The notes under the pieces were generated by a model, which was given only the letters and a program-made list of their open reading frames with translations, had not been told where the DNA came from and did no database searches. Source: an uncultured Lachnospiraceae bacterium (GTDB lineage: Bacteria > Bacillota > Clostridia > Lachnospirales > Lachnospiraceae). Taken from it: DNA of 64,000 nt. The DNA is taken from NCBI GenBank assembly GCA_910588955.1, contig CAJURQ010000004.1, positions 1-64,000 of the forward strand, given 5' to 3'. The first letter of the stretch is position 1, and every line of letters begins with the position of its first letter. Below are positions 24,683-34,449 of this stretch, one piece after another. The position numbers were made by a program, and so were the translations under genes.

Positions 24683-26743
24683 ATGAAAAATACGGTGAAG
24701 TTAAAAGGGAGGCTGAAGTCGTATCTGCAGTCCTCCTTATATCTGGGTTTTTTGCTTGCGGTTGTGGATATCTTGGTCTATATGCTGGATTACCGTGGCG
24801 GACTTGTGGTGACCGCTTTTTTGATTTTTTATTTTTCGATCATTTTGTCCATGATGTTGTATAACAAACCGGTCATTATGAACGAACTGATCAGTTTTGC
24901 CACACAGTACGGACAGATTCAGCGACGGCTTTTACGCGATCTGGAGCTGCCGCACGCCCTTTTGGACGATGCGGGTAAAATTATCTGGACGAACATCGCT
25001 TTTGAACGGCTTACCCATCAGGAGAAGGGCTATCGGAAGTCGGTTTCCACACTTTTCCCTGCGATCACGAAGGAAAAGCTTCCCGGACAGGGAAATGAGG
25101 ACGAGATAGAGTGCCGGGTGGAGTATGAGAACGGCAATTATGTGGCAAAACTGAAAAAGATATCCTTGAAGGAGATGGCGGAAAACAGCGATATCATAGA
25201 GGCGAAGGGCTACGAAGGTTATCTGATCGCCCTCTACCTGTTTGACGAGACGGCGCTGCAGATCGCCTTGAAGGAAGTGGACGACCAGTCCCTTGCGGTG
25301 GCGCTTATCTATCTGGACAATTACGAGGAGGCGCTGGAGAGCGTGGAGGAAGTGCGGCGATCCCTGCTGATTGCGCTGATTGACAGAAAGGTGAACAAAT
25401 ACATCGCCGCGCTGGACGGCATCTGTAAGAAACTGGAGAAGGACAAGTATCTGGTGATCATGCGCAAGGAGGCGGCTACCCACTTGCAGGAGAGCCGGTT
25501 TGATATCCTCGAGGATGTAAAGACAGTCAATATCGGTAATGAAATGGCGGTCACCATCAGCATTGGCATGGGTTTGAACGGTCTGTCCTACGCGCAGAAT
25601 TATGAGTTCGCGAGAAACGCCATAGATATCGCTCTGGGACGCGGCGGCGATCAGGCGGTGGTGAAAGTGCCGGAAAACGTGATTTATTACGGCGGAAAGA
25701 GCCAGCAGATGGAGAAGAGCACCCGTGTCAAGGCGAGGGTGAAGGCGCATGCCCTGCGGGAAATTATTTCCGTCAAGGACGAAGTCTATGTCATGGGTCA
25801 CCGCATGGGGGATGTAGACAGCTTTGGCGCGTCGGTCGGCATTTACCGCATTGCGGAGGCGCTTGATAAAAAGGCGCACATTGTCTTAAATGACGTGACC
25901 TCTTCCATGCAGCCCATGGTGGAGATGTTCCGGGATAATGAAGATTACGCGGAAGATATGATTATCAACAGCCAGCTTGCACTGGAGACGGTAGGAAACA
26001 ACGCGGTGCTTGTGGTGGTGGATGTGAATAAACCGAGCATTACGGAATGCCCCGAGCTTTTAAAGCGATGTAAGTCCATCGTGGTGCTGGATCATCACAG
26101 ACAGGGCACGGAGATTATCGAGAACGCGACGCTCTCCTATATAGAGGCATACGCGTCCTCAGCGTGTGAGATGGTATCGGAAATCCTGCAGTATATCAGT
26201 GACGACCTGCGGCTCCGGTCTGAGGAAGCGGACTGCATGTATTCGGGCATTATGATAGATACGAATAATTTTATGACTAAGACGGGCGTCAGAACCTTCG
26301 AGGCGGCGGCATTCCTCCGCAGAAACGGTGCGGATGTGACCCGTGTCAGAAAACTGTTCCGGGATGACGCGGCGGAGTACAAGGCAAAGGCGGACGCGGT
26401 CAGTCAGGCAGAGATTTACAGACGGTTTTACGCGATATCCGTCTGCACGGGCGAGGATGTGGCAAGCCCTACCGTGGTGGGCGCGCAGGCGGCAAACGAG
26501 CTGCTTAATATCAGGGGCATCCGCGCCAGCTTTATCCTGACCAGATATAATGGAATCATCTATATCAGCGCGCGCTCCATCGACGAGGTGAATGTGCAGG
26601 TCATCATGGAGCGGATGGGCGGCGGCGGTCATTTGAACATGGCGGGGGCGCAGCTTGAAAACGGCACGATCGAGGAAGGCATCGCGAGCATCAAGCGGAC
26701 GCTGGACGCCATGATCGCGGAAGGGGAACTGAATGCAGATTGA
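24683..26743 (+). CDS. gdpP: c-di-AMP phosphodiesterase GdpP
   Basis: 686 residues with the whole GdpP layout: two N-terminal transmembrane helices (about 14-33 and 38-58), a degenerate PAS region (about 80-150), a modified GGDEF domain (about 190-330), then DHH and DHHA1 domains. GHRMGDVDSFGASVGIYR and VVLDHHRQGTEII give the metal-binding DHH motifs, and GGGGHLNMAGAQL the DHHA1 motif. It hydrolyses c-di-AMP to pApA. A TGCTATACT extended -10 lies near 24633. It is followed by rplI and dnaB, the usual Firmicutes order. Confidence 0.96.
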   Translation: MKNTVKLKGRLKSYLQSSLYLGFLLAVVDILVYMLDYRGGLVVTAFLIFYFSIILSMMLYNKPVIMNELISFATQYGQIQRRLLRDLELPHALLDDAGKIIWTNIAFERLTHQEKGYRKSVSTLFPAITKEKLPGQGNEDEIECRVEYENGNYVAKLKKISLKEMAENSDIIEAKGYEGYLIALYLFDETALQIALKEVDDQSLAVALIYLDNYEEALESVEEVRRSLLIALIDRKVNKYIAALDGICKKLEKDKYLVIMRKEAATHLQESRFDILEDVKTVNIGNEMAVTISIGMGLNGLSYAQNYEFARNAIDIALGRGGDQAVVKVPENVIYYGGKSQQMEKSTRVKARVKAHALREIISVKDEVYVMGHRMGDVDSFGASVGIYRIAEALDKKAHIVLNDVTSSMQPMVEMFRDNEDYAEDMIINSQLALETVGNNAVLVVVDVNKPSITECPELLKRCKSIVVLDHHRQGTEIIENATLSYIEAYASSACEMVSEILQYISDDLRLRSEEADCMYSGIMIDTNNFMTKTGVRTFEAAAFLRRNGADVTRVRKLFRDDAAEYKAKADAVSQAEIYRRFYAISVCTGEDVASPTVVGAQAANELLNIRGIRASFILTRYNGIIYISARSIDEVNVQVIMERMGGGGHLNMAGAQLENGTIEEGIASIKRTLDAMIAEGELNAD

Positions 26744-26847
26744 GCGCGTTGAAACGCGGATGAAAGTGCGGTGAAAAGCGGAACGTACGGATGGGAAAGA
26801 GGTACGTCCCGCATGTCCGTGAAATACAGGAAAGGAAACGAAAGATT

Positions 26848-27294
26848 ATGCAGATTATATTACTGGAAGATGTGAAGACACTTGGGAAAAAGGGCGATAT
26901 CGTGGAGGTCAGCGACGGCTACGCGAGAAATTTCGTGCTGCCGAAAAAGATCGGCGTGGAGGCGAACGCCAAAAATAAAAATGATTTAAAGCTGCAGAAG
27001 GCAAACGCAGATAAGGTGGCGAAGGAGCAGCTTGAGGCTGCGAAGGAGCTTGCAGGGGTGCTTGAGACAAAGGAAGTCACCCTGAAAATGAAATCCGGCG
27101 AGGGCGGCAAGGCGTTTGGGTCGGTTTCCTCAAAAGAGATCGCGCAGGCGGCAAAAGAACAGTGTGGCTTGGAGCTGGACAAGAAGAAGATTCAGCTTTC
27201 CGATCCGATCAAGGCACTCGGCGTTTATGAGGTTGGCGTGAAGCTGCACCCGAAGGTGACGGGCAGCTTGAAGGTGAAAGTGGTGGAAGCTTAG
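26848..27294 (+). CDS. rplI: 50S ribosomal protein L9
   Basis: 148 residues from ATG 26848, which starts with the canonical MQIILLEDVKTLGKKGDIVE; an in-frame ATG at 26791 would add a non-conserved leader. The N-terminal rRNA-binding domain (SDGYARNFVLPKKIGVEAN) is followed by a long lysine-rich helix and the C-terminal domain. Between gdpP and dnaB as in Bacillus. Confidence 0.96.
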   Translation: MQIILLEDVKTLGKKGDIVEVSDGYARNFVLPKKIGVEANAKNKNDLKLQKANADKVAKEQLEAAKELAGVLETKEVTLKMKSGEGGKAFGSVSSKEIAQAAKEQCGLELDKKKIQLSDPIKALGVYEVGVKLHPKVTGSLKVKVVEA

Positions 27295-27311
27295 AAACGC
27301 GGAGGTCGGTT

Positions 27312-28646
<1,335 letters not shown>

Positions 28647-28657
28647 CACACACTTAC

Positions 28658-28692
28658 AAAAGAGACGACCCGTGCCGGGGCTCGTCTCTTTT
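28658..28692 (+). terminator. Terminator after dnaB
   Basis: AAAAGAGACG (28658-28667) and CGTCTCTTTT (28683-28692) form a 10-bp stem extended by CCC/GGG. It marks the end of gdpP-rplI-dnaB. Confidence 0.85.
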
Positions 28693-28743
28693 CGCGTACA
28701 AGGGCATTTTCGGATTGTCCGCAAAAGAAAGGGAGGAGCGTAC

Positions 28744-29418
28744 ATGAATGATACCGTTTACTATATCTCGGAGGCGTCAAAGAAGGTGGAGGTAGAGCCG
28801 CACGTGCTCCGCTACTGGGAGGATGAGCTGAAACTGCCGATTGAGCGAAACGAGATGGGACACCGCTGTTACAGGGAGAAGGATATTGAGACGCTGCGCC
28901 GCATCAAACAGCTCAAGGAACAGGGGCTGCAGCTTCGGGCGATACGGGTGGTGCTGCAGGGCGGCGGACAGGAGCTGTACACATCGGTTGACGAAAAAAG
29001 CCTGATAGAAGAAAAGGTGGAGGATATGGTTATGAAGAAAGCGAAGAAGTATATGGTTACAATGTCCAAGGGGAAAGAAACGGTTCTGGAAGTGCCGGAG
29101 GAAGTGCCGGAACTGAAAGAGTACGAAGAGCCTTTAGATGAGGAAAAGGAGAAAAAGGCGAAGCGCCTGCAATATCTCTTGCAGCATATGGTGACTGATG
29201 CGGTTAAAAATGCTAACCGTGAAATGTGTACGGAAATCAAGGAGAGTATCTTGAAGGAACTGGATTATCAGTTCCGGCAGCAGGAGGAGCGGGACGAGGA
29301 GCGCAAAAAGCTGGAGGAGGAACATTTCCGAAAAATTGACGAGATGATCAACCAAAGACGTCGTCCGGGAGAAAAGTTTGGCAGAAATAAAAAGAAAGAG
29401 CCGCTCTCCCAGAAATGA
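28744..29418 (+). CDS. MerR-type DNA-binding protein with long coiled-coil tail (RacA-like)
   Basis: 224 residues from ATG 28744 (GGGAGGAG site). The N-terminal winged helix reads VYYISEASKKVEVEPHVLRYWEDEL with NEMGHRCYREKDIETLRRIKQL. The remainder is charged and alpha-helical, with KEYEEPLDEEKEKKAKRLQ and an EERDEERKKLEEEHFRK coiled coil, then a basic end. This is the DUF3967/RacA-like layout rather than a small-molecule-sensing MerR, so a role in chromosome organisation or regulation is plausible but unproven. Confidence 0.8.
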   Translation: MNDTVYYISEASKKVEVEPHVLRYWEDELKLPIERNEMGHRCYREKDIETLRRIKQLKEQGLQLRAIRVVLQGGGQELYTSVDEKSLIEEKVEDMVMKKAKKYMVTMSKGKETVLEVPEEVPELKEYEEPLDEEKEKKAKRLQYLLQHMVTDAVKNANREMCTEIKESILKELDYQFRQQEERDEERKKLEEEHFRKIDEMINQRRRPGEKFGRNKKKEPLSQK

Positions 29419-29443
29419 ATCGTCATCCCTGAAAGACGGCTCT
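29397..29443. terminator. Possible shared terminator between convergent MerR-type and ferredoxin genes
   Basis: AGAGCCG (29397-29403) pairs with CGGCTCT (29437-29443), and an inner CGTC/GACG stem lies between. The first arm overlaps the end of the MerR-type gene. T-runs are short. Confidence 0.4.
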
Positions 29444-29457
29444 CTCAATCATTTGCA

Positions 29458-29628
29458 TTAGCCCTGAGAGATAGCACCTGTCGGGCAAGCGCCTGCACAG
29501 GAACCGCAGTCGATGCACTTAGAAGCGTCAATCTCGAACTTACCGTCGCCCATGCTGATCGCCCCAACCGGGCACTGAGCCTCACAAGCACCACAAGCTA
29601 CACAAGCGTCACTGATTACGAATGCCAT
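29458..29628 (-). CDS. 2[4Fe-4S] ferredoxin
   Basis: 56 residues with two CxxCxxCxxxC(P) clusters: CVACGACEAQCP and CIDCGSCAGACP. This is the classic small clostridial ferredoxin, a low-potential electron carrier. The start ATG at 29628 has an AAGGAGG site. It is monocistronic on the minus strand, convergent with the MerR-type gene. Confidence 0.97.
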   Translation of the reverse strand: MAFVISDACVACGACEAQCPVGAISMGDGKFEIDASKCIDCGSCAGACPTGAISQG

Positions 29629-29941
29629 GACTATATCCTCCTTATGTTATATAAATGATTGACAGTAATCATAAACTGCCACGTTTTTATTTTAATATAA
29701 AAGGAACTAATATACAAGTAAAAAAATATAACAGTTCAGATCAGGACTTTGCACTTGTTGCAAAGTCCGTGAGAATACGTAAAGATCGAGAAAAATATAG
29801 GTTTTATGCCGGATATGTCTTGATTTTCGCATAGACGCTGAGGTAAAATAATGTGAGAAGTATTTCTATAACTCAGCAGCAAAAGCTGCTTCGCGAAGAA
29901 GTACTGTATAAGTATTTAAAATATAGGGTAAGTGTGTGGCA
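29629..29941. other. Divergent intergenic region with a perfect CTTG-loop hairpin
   Basis: AT-rich sequence between ferredoxin and the histidine kinase. It must contain both promoters, but no clear consensus pair stands out. At 29744-29768, GGACTTTGCA pairs with TGCAAAGTCC around CTTGT. Near 29875 there is AGCAG-CAAAAG-CTGCT next to the palindrome CTTCGCGAAG. No coding sequence seen. Confidence 0.5.
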
Positions 29942-32917
29942 ATGAACAGAAGCGAAAAAAAGTCTTTATTTAAAAAAATGCGGAATAATATTTTGGTGCT
30001 GAGCGCGTTTATTCTTGTTGTGGTGTTCTGTATCGTTATCTTGCGCCAGACTCTGTGGGATAATACAAACCAGATGGGACTGGCTCTGGTGGAGAACTGC
30101 ACCTCGTCGGAGGACGGCGGACTCCTTGCCTGCGAGGCAATTCTGAAGATCAGCGTAAATTACATTGAAGAACGTGAGAAAGAGAATATTTCAATCGAGG
30201 AACTGAGGGAAGGGCTGTACCCCTTTATGAGCGGGCTCACGGACGTGTACGGCAACACCATTCAGATTTACGGCAAAACTTTTAACGCCACGGAAATTGT
30301 GTCCAATGACCCAAATCTGGAGGAACTTGCCAAATATAATTTTCTTGAAGCGGGTTATTTGCAGGAAGCGGTAGCCGCGAACGGCGAAGTTTATATTTCG
30401 CCCGTCTACACGGACTATGTGACGGAGCAGCCGGTGGTAACCTTGTGCAAGGTAGTTCCCGCGACGGGCAGTTATCTCGCGATTGATCTGAAACCGTCGT
30501 TCTTTGAACTGATGAATGAGAAGCTTATGCTGCCGCAGGATTCCTCCTACTATCTGGTGGATAAAAATGGCAGCCTGTTATATTACCAGTCCTGTTGGGA
30601 TTATAATCAGACCGAGTTTCAGGAGCTGGTAAACAGTTACATAGAGAGCGCGGACTGCAACAAGAGCAATCACGTGTTGGAAAATCTGGCTCCCATGGAC
30701 GGGATTGTGCGCAACGTCTATTTTCATCACATGGACAGCGGATGGACGGGCATCCTGACGATACCGAAGAACAAGATTCTTTCCGGGTCAGATACGTTCT
30801 ATCATATCTGCGCCGTGCTTATCGTGCTCGGGTTAGCCGTATTTATTTTCCAACTGATCCGGGAATACGGAAACCAGAAACACAATCAGGCATTGCAGGA
30901 TGAAAATGACCGCATGGCGGAACAGACCCGGATTTACCGGAACGCCATGGACAGCACCGTGCGCGCCTGCCGTGCAATTTATTATATCAGTTTGAAAGAA
31001 AATACATGCGACACGGTTTATCCCTACTCAGAGGGCGGACCGAAGAGGGAGCCTTTTGATGTCAAGACGGCACGGAGTCTGGAAGGAGACTTAGTGTCGG
31101 AGGAGCATCATGATCTCGTAAAAGATTTTCTCAATGTGGCAAACCTTCAGAAACGGCTTGCGGACAGGGAACATATCGAATTGCAGTTTAAGAGAAAGAA
31201 ACCGGATGCAGACGACTATGAATGGTGTTCCATTGCGGTTACTACAGCGGAGGCGGTAGGCGGGAAGGTGACAACAATTACCATGGCGATCCGCAGTATT
31301 GACGATATGATCCGCCGCGAGGAAGAACAGCGTGAAATGCTGGCGCAGGCCGTGGAACGCGCCGAGGCGGCGAACCACGCCAAGAGCGATTTCCTGTCCC
31401 GCATGAGCCACGATATCCGCACGCCCATGAATGCGATTCTGGGCATGACCTCCGTCGCGACCATGCATATTGACGAGAAGGAGCGCGTGCTGGATGCCCT
31501 TGAGAAGATTACTGTTTCCGGCAAGCATCTGCTCGGGCTGATCAACGAGGTGCTTGATATGAGCCGGATCGAGAGCGGAAAGGTAAGCCTGACGGAGAGC
31601 GGCTTCAACCTCTCCGACACGATCGAGAGCCTGCTGACCGTGTTCCGTTCCCAGATGGAAGTCAAGGGTCTTGCGCTGAATGCAGGCATTGCCAAGCTGG
31701 AACACGAGAACGTGGTCGGGGACGAGCAGCACCTGCAGCAGATCTTTATGAATATTATGGGCAATGCGGTGAAGTTTACGCCATCCGGCGGAAAGATCAG
31801 CATTCATATCGAGGAGAAGTCCTCTCATATCAATGGCTACGGCTGCTATGAATTTACCTTTGAGGACACCGGAATAGGTATGGAACCGGACTATATCCAG
31901 AAAATTTTTGAGCCCTTCTCCCGCGCGGCGGATTCCCGGACGGGAAAGATCGAAGGTACGGGGCTTGGCATGTCGATTGCGGTCAATATTGCCCGCATGA
32001 TGCTCGGCGATATCAAGGTGGAGAGTGAACTTGGGAAAGGATCTAAATTCACGGTAATTGTTTACCTGAAACTGGATGATATGACGGAGGCTGATCTGGC
32101 GGCATACAGTGGGGTGTCGGTGCTTGTGGTGGACGACGAGGAGACGGCGTGCGAGAGTTCCTGCGAAATGCTCAAGAGTCTTGGCATGAACGCGGAGTAT
32201 GTGCTGAGCGGCGAGGACGCCGTAAAGCGTTTCAAGGAAGACAATGGGAAAAAGTTTGCCGTAGTGATTTCTGACTGGAAGATGCCCGGTATGGATGGTG
32301 TAGAGACGGCGAAGGGTATTCGCAAGGCGGCAGGCGACGATGTTTCGATTATCATTCAGTCCGCTTACGATTGGGCGGATATTGAGTCGGAGGCGCTGGA
32401 CGCCGGGGTGAACGCGTTTATCGGCAAACCGCTGTTCAGGTCGCGGCTGATTCGTGTTCTGAAGGATGTACTGGGGCATGATCAGGACAAGGAAGAAGTT
32501 TCCGCGCTCGATGTGTTTAAGCAGGCGGATTTCTCCGGCAGACGTGTTCTGCTTGTGGAGGATAATGAAATCAATATTGAGGTAGCAAAAGAACTCTTAA
32601 GCGTGGTCGGCATTCAGGTGGAGATGGCGATGAACGGGCAGCTCGCGGTTGACGCCGTCATGGAAAAAGAGTCGGGCTACTTTGATTTGATCTTTATGGA
32701 TATCCAGATGCCGGTTATGAACGGTTACGAAGCGTCAAAGGCAATTCGCGCATCAGGGCGTGCGGATCTGGAAAAGATTCCGATTGTGGCGATGACGGCG
32801 GACGCATTTGCGGATGATATCAGAAAATCCGAGGAGGCGGGCATGAACGACCATATTTCTAAGCCTGTGGATATTGAACGGCTGGAGGAAGCCCTCAAGA
32901 AGTGGATAACAAATTAA
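29942..32917 (+). CDS. Membrane-bound hybrid histidine kinase with two receiver domains
   Basis: 991 residues from ATG 29942 (a GTG lies 6 nt upstream). Transmembrane helices at about 17-38 and 280-305 enclose a large extracellular Cache-like sensor. Then a PAS-like region, HisKA with the phospho-acceptor in FLSRMSHDIRTPMNAILG, and HATPase with DTGIGMEPDYIQKIFEPF and GTGLGMSIA. Two receiver domains follow: VLVVDDEETACESS / ISDWKMPGMDG and VLLVEDNEINIEVA / FMDIQMPVMNG. There is no output domain, so signal must pass to another protein; no partner gene is nearby. A terminator follows. Confidence 0.93.
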   Translation: MNRSEKKSLFKKMRNNILVLSAFILVVVFCIVILRQTLWDNTNQMGLALVENCTSSEDGGLLACEAILKISVNYIEEREKENISIEELREGLYPFMSGLTDVYGNTIQIYGKTFNATEIVSNDPNLEELAKYNFLEAGYLQEAVAANGEVYISPVYTDYVTEQPVVTLCKVVPATGSYLAIDLKPSFFELMNEKLMLPQDSSYYLVDKNGSLLYYQSCWDYNQTEFQELVNSYIESADCNKSNHVLENLAPMDGIVRNVYFHHMDSGWTGILTIPKNKILSGSDTFYHICAVLIVLGLAVFIFQLIREYGNQKHNQALQDENDRMAEQTRIYRNAMDSTVRACRAIYYISLKENTCDTVYPYSEGGPKREPFDVKTARSLEGDLVSEEHHDLVKDFLNVANLQKRLADREHIELQFKRKKPDADDYEWCSIAVTTAEAVGGKVTTITMAIRSIDDMIRREEEQREMLAQAVERAEAANHAKSDFLSRMSHDIRTPMNAILGMTSVATMHIDEKERVLDALEKITVSGKHLLGLINEVLDMSRIESGKVSLTESGFNLSDTIESLLTVFRSQMEVKGLALNAGIAKLEHENVVGDEQHLQQIFMNIMGNAVKFTPSGGKISIHIEEKSSHINGYGCYEFTFEDTGIGMEPDYIQKIFEPFSRAADSRTGKIEGTGLGMSIAVNIARMMLGDIKVESELGKGSKFTVIVYLKLDDMTEADLAAYSGVSVLVVDDEETACESSCEMLKSLGMNAEYVLSGEDAVKRFKEDNGKKFAVVISDWKMPGMDGVETAKGIRKAAGDDVSIIIQSAYDWADIESEALDAGVNAFIGKPLFRSRLIRVLKDVLGHDQDKEEVSALDVFKQADFSGRRVLLVEDNEINIEVAKELLSVVGIQVEMAMNGQLAVDAVMEKESGYFDLIFMDIQMPVMNGYEASKAIRASGRADLEKIPIVAMTADAFADDIRKSEEAGMNDHISKPVDIERLEEALKKWITN

Positions 32918-32928
32918 GCTACAGAAAA

Positions 32929-32960
32929 GGCAGAGTCGATAGCGACCCTGCCTCTTTTTT
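32929..32960 (+). terminator. Terminator of the hybrid kinase gene
   Basis: GGCAG-A-GTCG pairs with CGAC-C-CTGCC around ATAG, followed by TCTTTTTT. It overlaps the last bases of the convergent pflA gene. Confidence 0.88.
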
Positions 32961-33729
32961 ACTTTTCTGTGTGTATGCCAAGTTCCTCCCGGCGCTTGCG
33001 TACGCCGTCGAGAATGACCTTCTTCTTCTCGATCAGCTTATCCTTGTCCATAGCGGGAACGCCTTTCAGCTTGTATTCCATGCCAAGCTTTTCATACTTG
33101 TTTTCACCCATGGTGTGATAGGGAAGGGCGTCCAGCGCCTTCAGATTCGTGAACGCGCCGATAAAGTAACCGAGATCGTACAAATACTTGTCGTCGTCCG
33201 TAATACCCGGTACAATGACGTGGCGAATCCACATGTCCACATGCTTTTCGTTCAGATACTCCGCAAAGGCGAGAATGCCCTCGTTCGGCTGGGAGGTAAG
33301 CTCCTTGTGCTTCTCCGGATCTATGTGCTTGATATCCAGCATAACCAAATCGGTCAATTCCATCAGCCTATCCAATTTTGCAAGCCACTCGGGGTTTGCG
33401 CTTTTCTTGTAGGCGATGCCGGAGGAGTCGATACAGGTGTGCACATTATTTTTCTTTGCAATGGTAAACAGGTCGATCAAAAAATCCACCTGCATCAGCG
33501 GTTCGCCGCCGGTGACGGTGATGCCGCCGCCGTGATAAAACGCTTCGTTCCTCTTATACTGTTCAAAAATATATTCCGGCTCCATCAGTGTACCGCCGTT
33601 CATTTCCCACGTGTCGGGGTTATGGCAGTAAGCGCACCGCATCGGACAGCCCTGCACAAAGACCACGAACCGGGTTCCCGGACCGTCTACCGTACCAAAA
33701 CTTTCTAAAGAATGGATTCGTCCCTGCAT
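32959..33729 (-). CDS. pflA: Pyruvate formate-lyase activating enzyme (radical SAM)
   Basis: 256 residues from ATG 33729, preferred over an upstream in-frame start because family members begin with GRIHSLESFGTVDGPG. The radical-SAM CxxxCxxC is in GCPMRCAYCHNP, and GGGITVTGGEPLMQ follows. It abstracts hydrogen from the glycine of the glycyl radical domain encoded at 33901-34143. It is on the same strand downstream of the pfl genes, but a terminator lies between them, so it probably has its own weak promoter as well. Confidence 0.95.
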   Translation of the reverse strand: MQGRIHSLESFGTVDGPGTRFVVFVQGCPMRCAYCHNPDTWEMNGGTLMEPEYIFEQYKRNEAFYHGGGITVTGGEPLMQVDFLIDLFTIAKKNNVHTCIDSSGIAYKKSANPEWLAKLDRLMELTDLVMLDIKHIDPEKHKELTSQPNEGILAFAEYLNEKHVDMWIRHVIVPGITDDDKYLYDLGYFIGAFTNLKALDALPYHTMGENKYEKLGMEYKLKGVPAMDKDKLIEKKKVILDGVRKRREELGIHTEK

Positions 33730-33842
33730 CTCTAAAACCTTCTTTCTGCTTATTATTATATTTATTTTCTGCACTTTGTTTATGGGTTATTCGATTTCAT
33801 AAGATTACTTATATGATAGCATAGACACAGCAGAAAATCCAG

Positions 33843-33876
33843 AAAAAAGAAGCCCTGCGACGTATCGCAAGGCTTC
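33843..33876 (-). terminator. Terminator of the pfl gene group
   Basis: On the minus strand GAAGCC..GCGA pairs with TCGC..GGCTTC around TACG, followed by TTTTTT. It lies 25 nt after the glycyl radical domain gene and ahead of pflA. Confidence 0.88.
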
Positions 33877-33900
33877 CTGCATCCTTTGACTCTGACGCGA

Positions 33901-34143
33901 TTAGATGCTCTCGTGGAAAGTACGGGAGATTACGTCTGCCTGCTGTTCCGGTGTCAGCTTGATGAAGTTAACTGCGTAGCCGGATACGCGGATGGTCAAC
34001 TGAGGATAGTTCTCGGGATGCTTCTGAGCGTCCAGTAAGGTATCTCTGTTGAGCACGTTAACGTTGAGGTGATGACCGCCCTTTGTTGCGTAGCCATCTA
34101 ATAAGTTTACTAAGTTATCTACCTGAGCATTTGCTGCTGCCAT
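33901..34143 (-). CDS. Free-standing glycyl radical domain of pyruvate formate-lyase (GrcA-like)
   Basis: 80 residues covering exactly the C-terminal part of PFL that is missing from the 34450-36489 protein: LDGYATKGGHHLNVNVLNRD, then NPEKYPQLTIRVSGYAV-type sequence (here HPENYPQLTIRVSGYAVNF) with the radical glycine in SGY. The ribosome site AGGAGG is strong. In E. coli the similar GrcA/YfiD only rescues damaged PFL; here the main PFL lacks the domain, so this protein should be essential for activity. Confidence 0.9.
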   Translation of the reverse strand: MAAANAQVDNLVNLLDGYATKGGHHLNVNVLNRDTLLDAQKHPENYPQLTIRVSGYAVNFIKLTPEQQADVISRTFHESI

Positions 34144-34163
34144 TGTATTGTCCTCCTATATTT

Positions 34164-34376
34164 TTATTTATAATCTTCCAACCCGTCCAATCCATCGTGG
34201 AGGGTTGGAACGCTGCACGCCAGCGGGGTGCGGGAGCAATCCGTGCACCCCATGGTCTGTACATTTTTAGAGTTGTCGGCATTGGCGTCAACGTCCACAT
34301 TCACATGTCCGACGCCCTGTGCCATCCCGGAATCCATCATCTTGATAAAATCATCTATCATCTGTTTGTCATCCAT
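34164..34376 (-). CDS. Small protein of unknown function between the two PFL parts, glycyl-radical-domain-like N terminus
   Basis: 70 residues from ATG 34376, placed 11 nt after AGGAGG (an in-frame TTG at 34385 is only 2 nt from it). Its first half, FIKMMDSGMAQGVGHVNVDV, lines up with LVNLLDGYATKGGHHLNVNV of the next gene, but the RVSGYAV part with the radical glycine is absent. The second half is different and carries GCTDCSRTPLAC, three cysteines in CxxCxxxxxxC. It could be a PFL partner, a redox or metal sensor, or a decoy. It lies 20 nt upstream of the radical domain gene, so the two are co-translated from one message. Confidence 0.75.
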   Translation of the reverse strand: MDDKQMIDDFIKMMDSGMAQGVGHVNVDVDANADNSKNVQTMGCTDCSRTPLACSVPTLHDGLDGLEDYK

Positions 34377-34407
34377 AATTACCAATGCCTCCTGTTATAC
34401 TTTATGC

Positions 34408-34448
34408 CGAGCCTGCGAAGCAGTGCTCGCAATCGAGCTTGCTCGATT
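34408..34448 (-). repeat. Two tandem hairpins between the PFL body gene and the small middle gene
   Basis: AATCGAG-CTTG-CTCGATT at 34431-34448, directly after the PFL stop codon, and CGAGC-CTGC-GAA-GCAG-T-GCTCG at 34408-34429. Both fit an intercistronic mRNA processing or attenuation role. There is no T tract after either on the minus strand, so full termination is unlikely. Confidence 0.6.
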
Positions 34449-34449
34449 T

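Noticed and set aside
32902..33708. Plus-strand frame of 268 codons opposite pflA
   Set aside because: It is the shadow of pflA, which has intact radical SAM motifs; the frame overlaps the kinase terminator.
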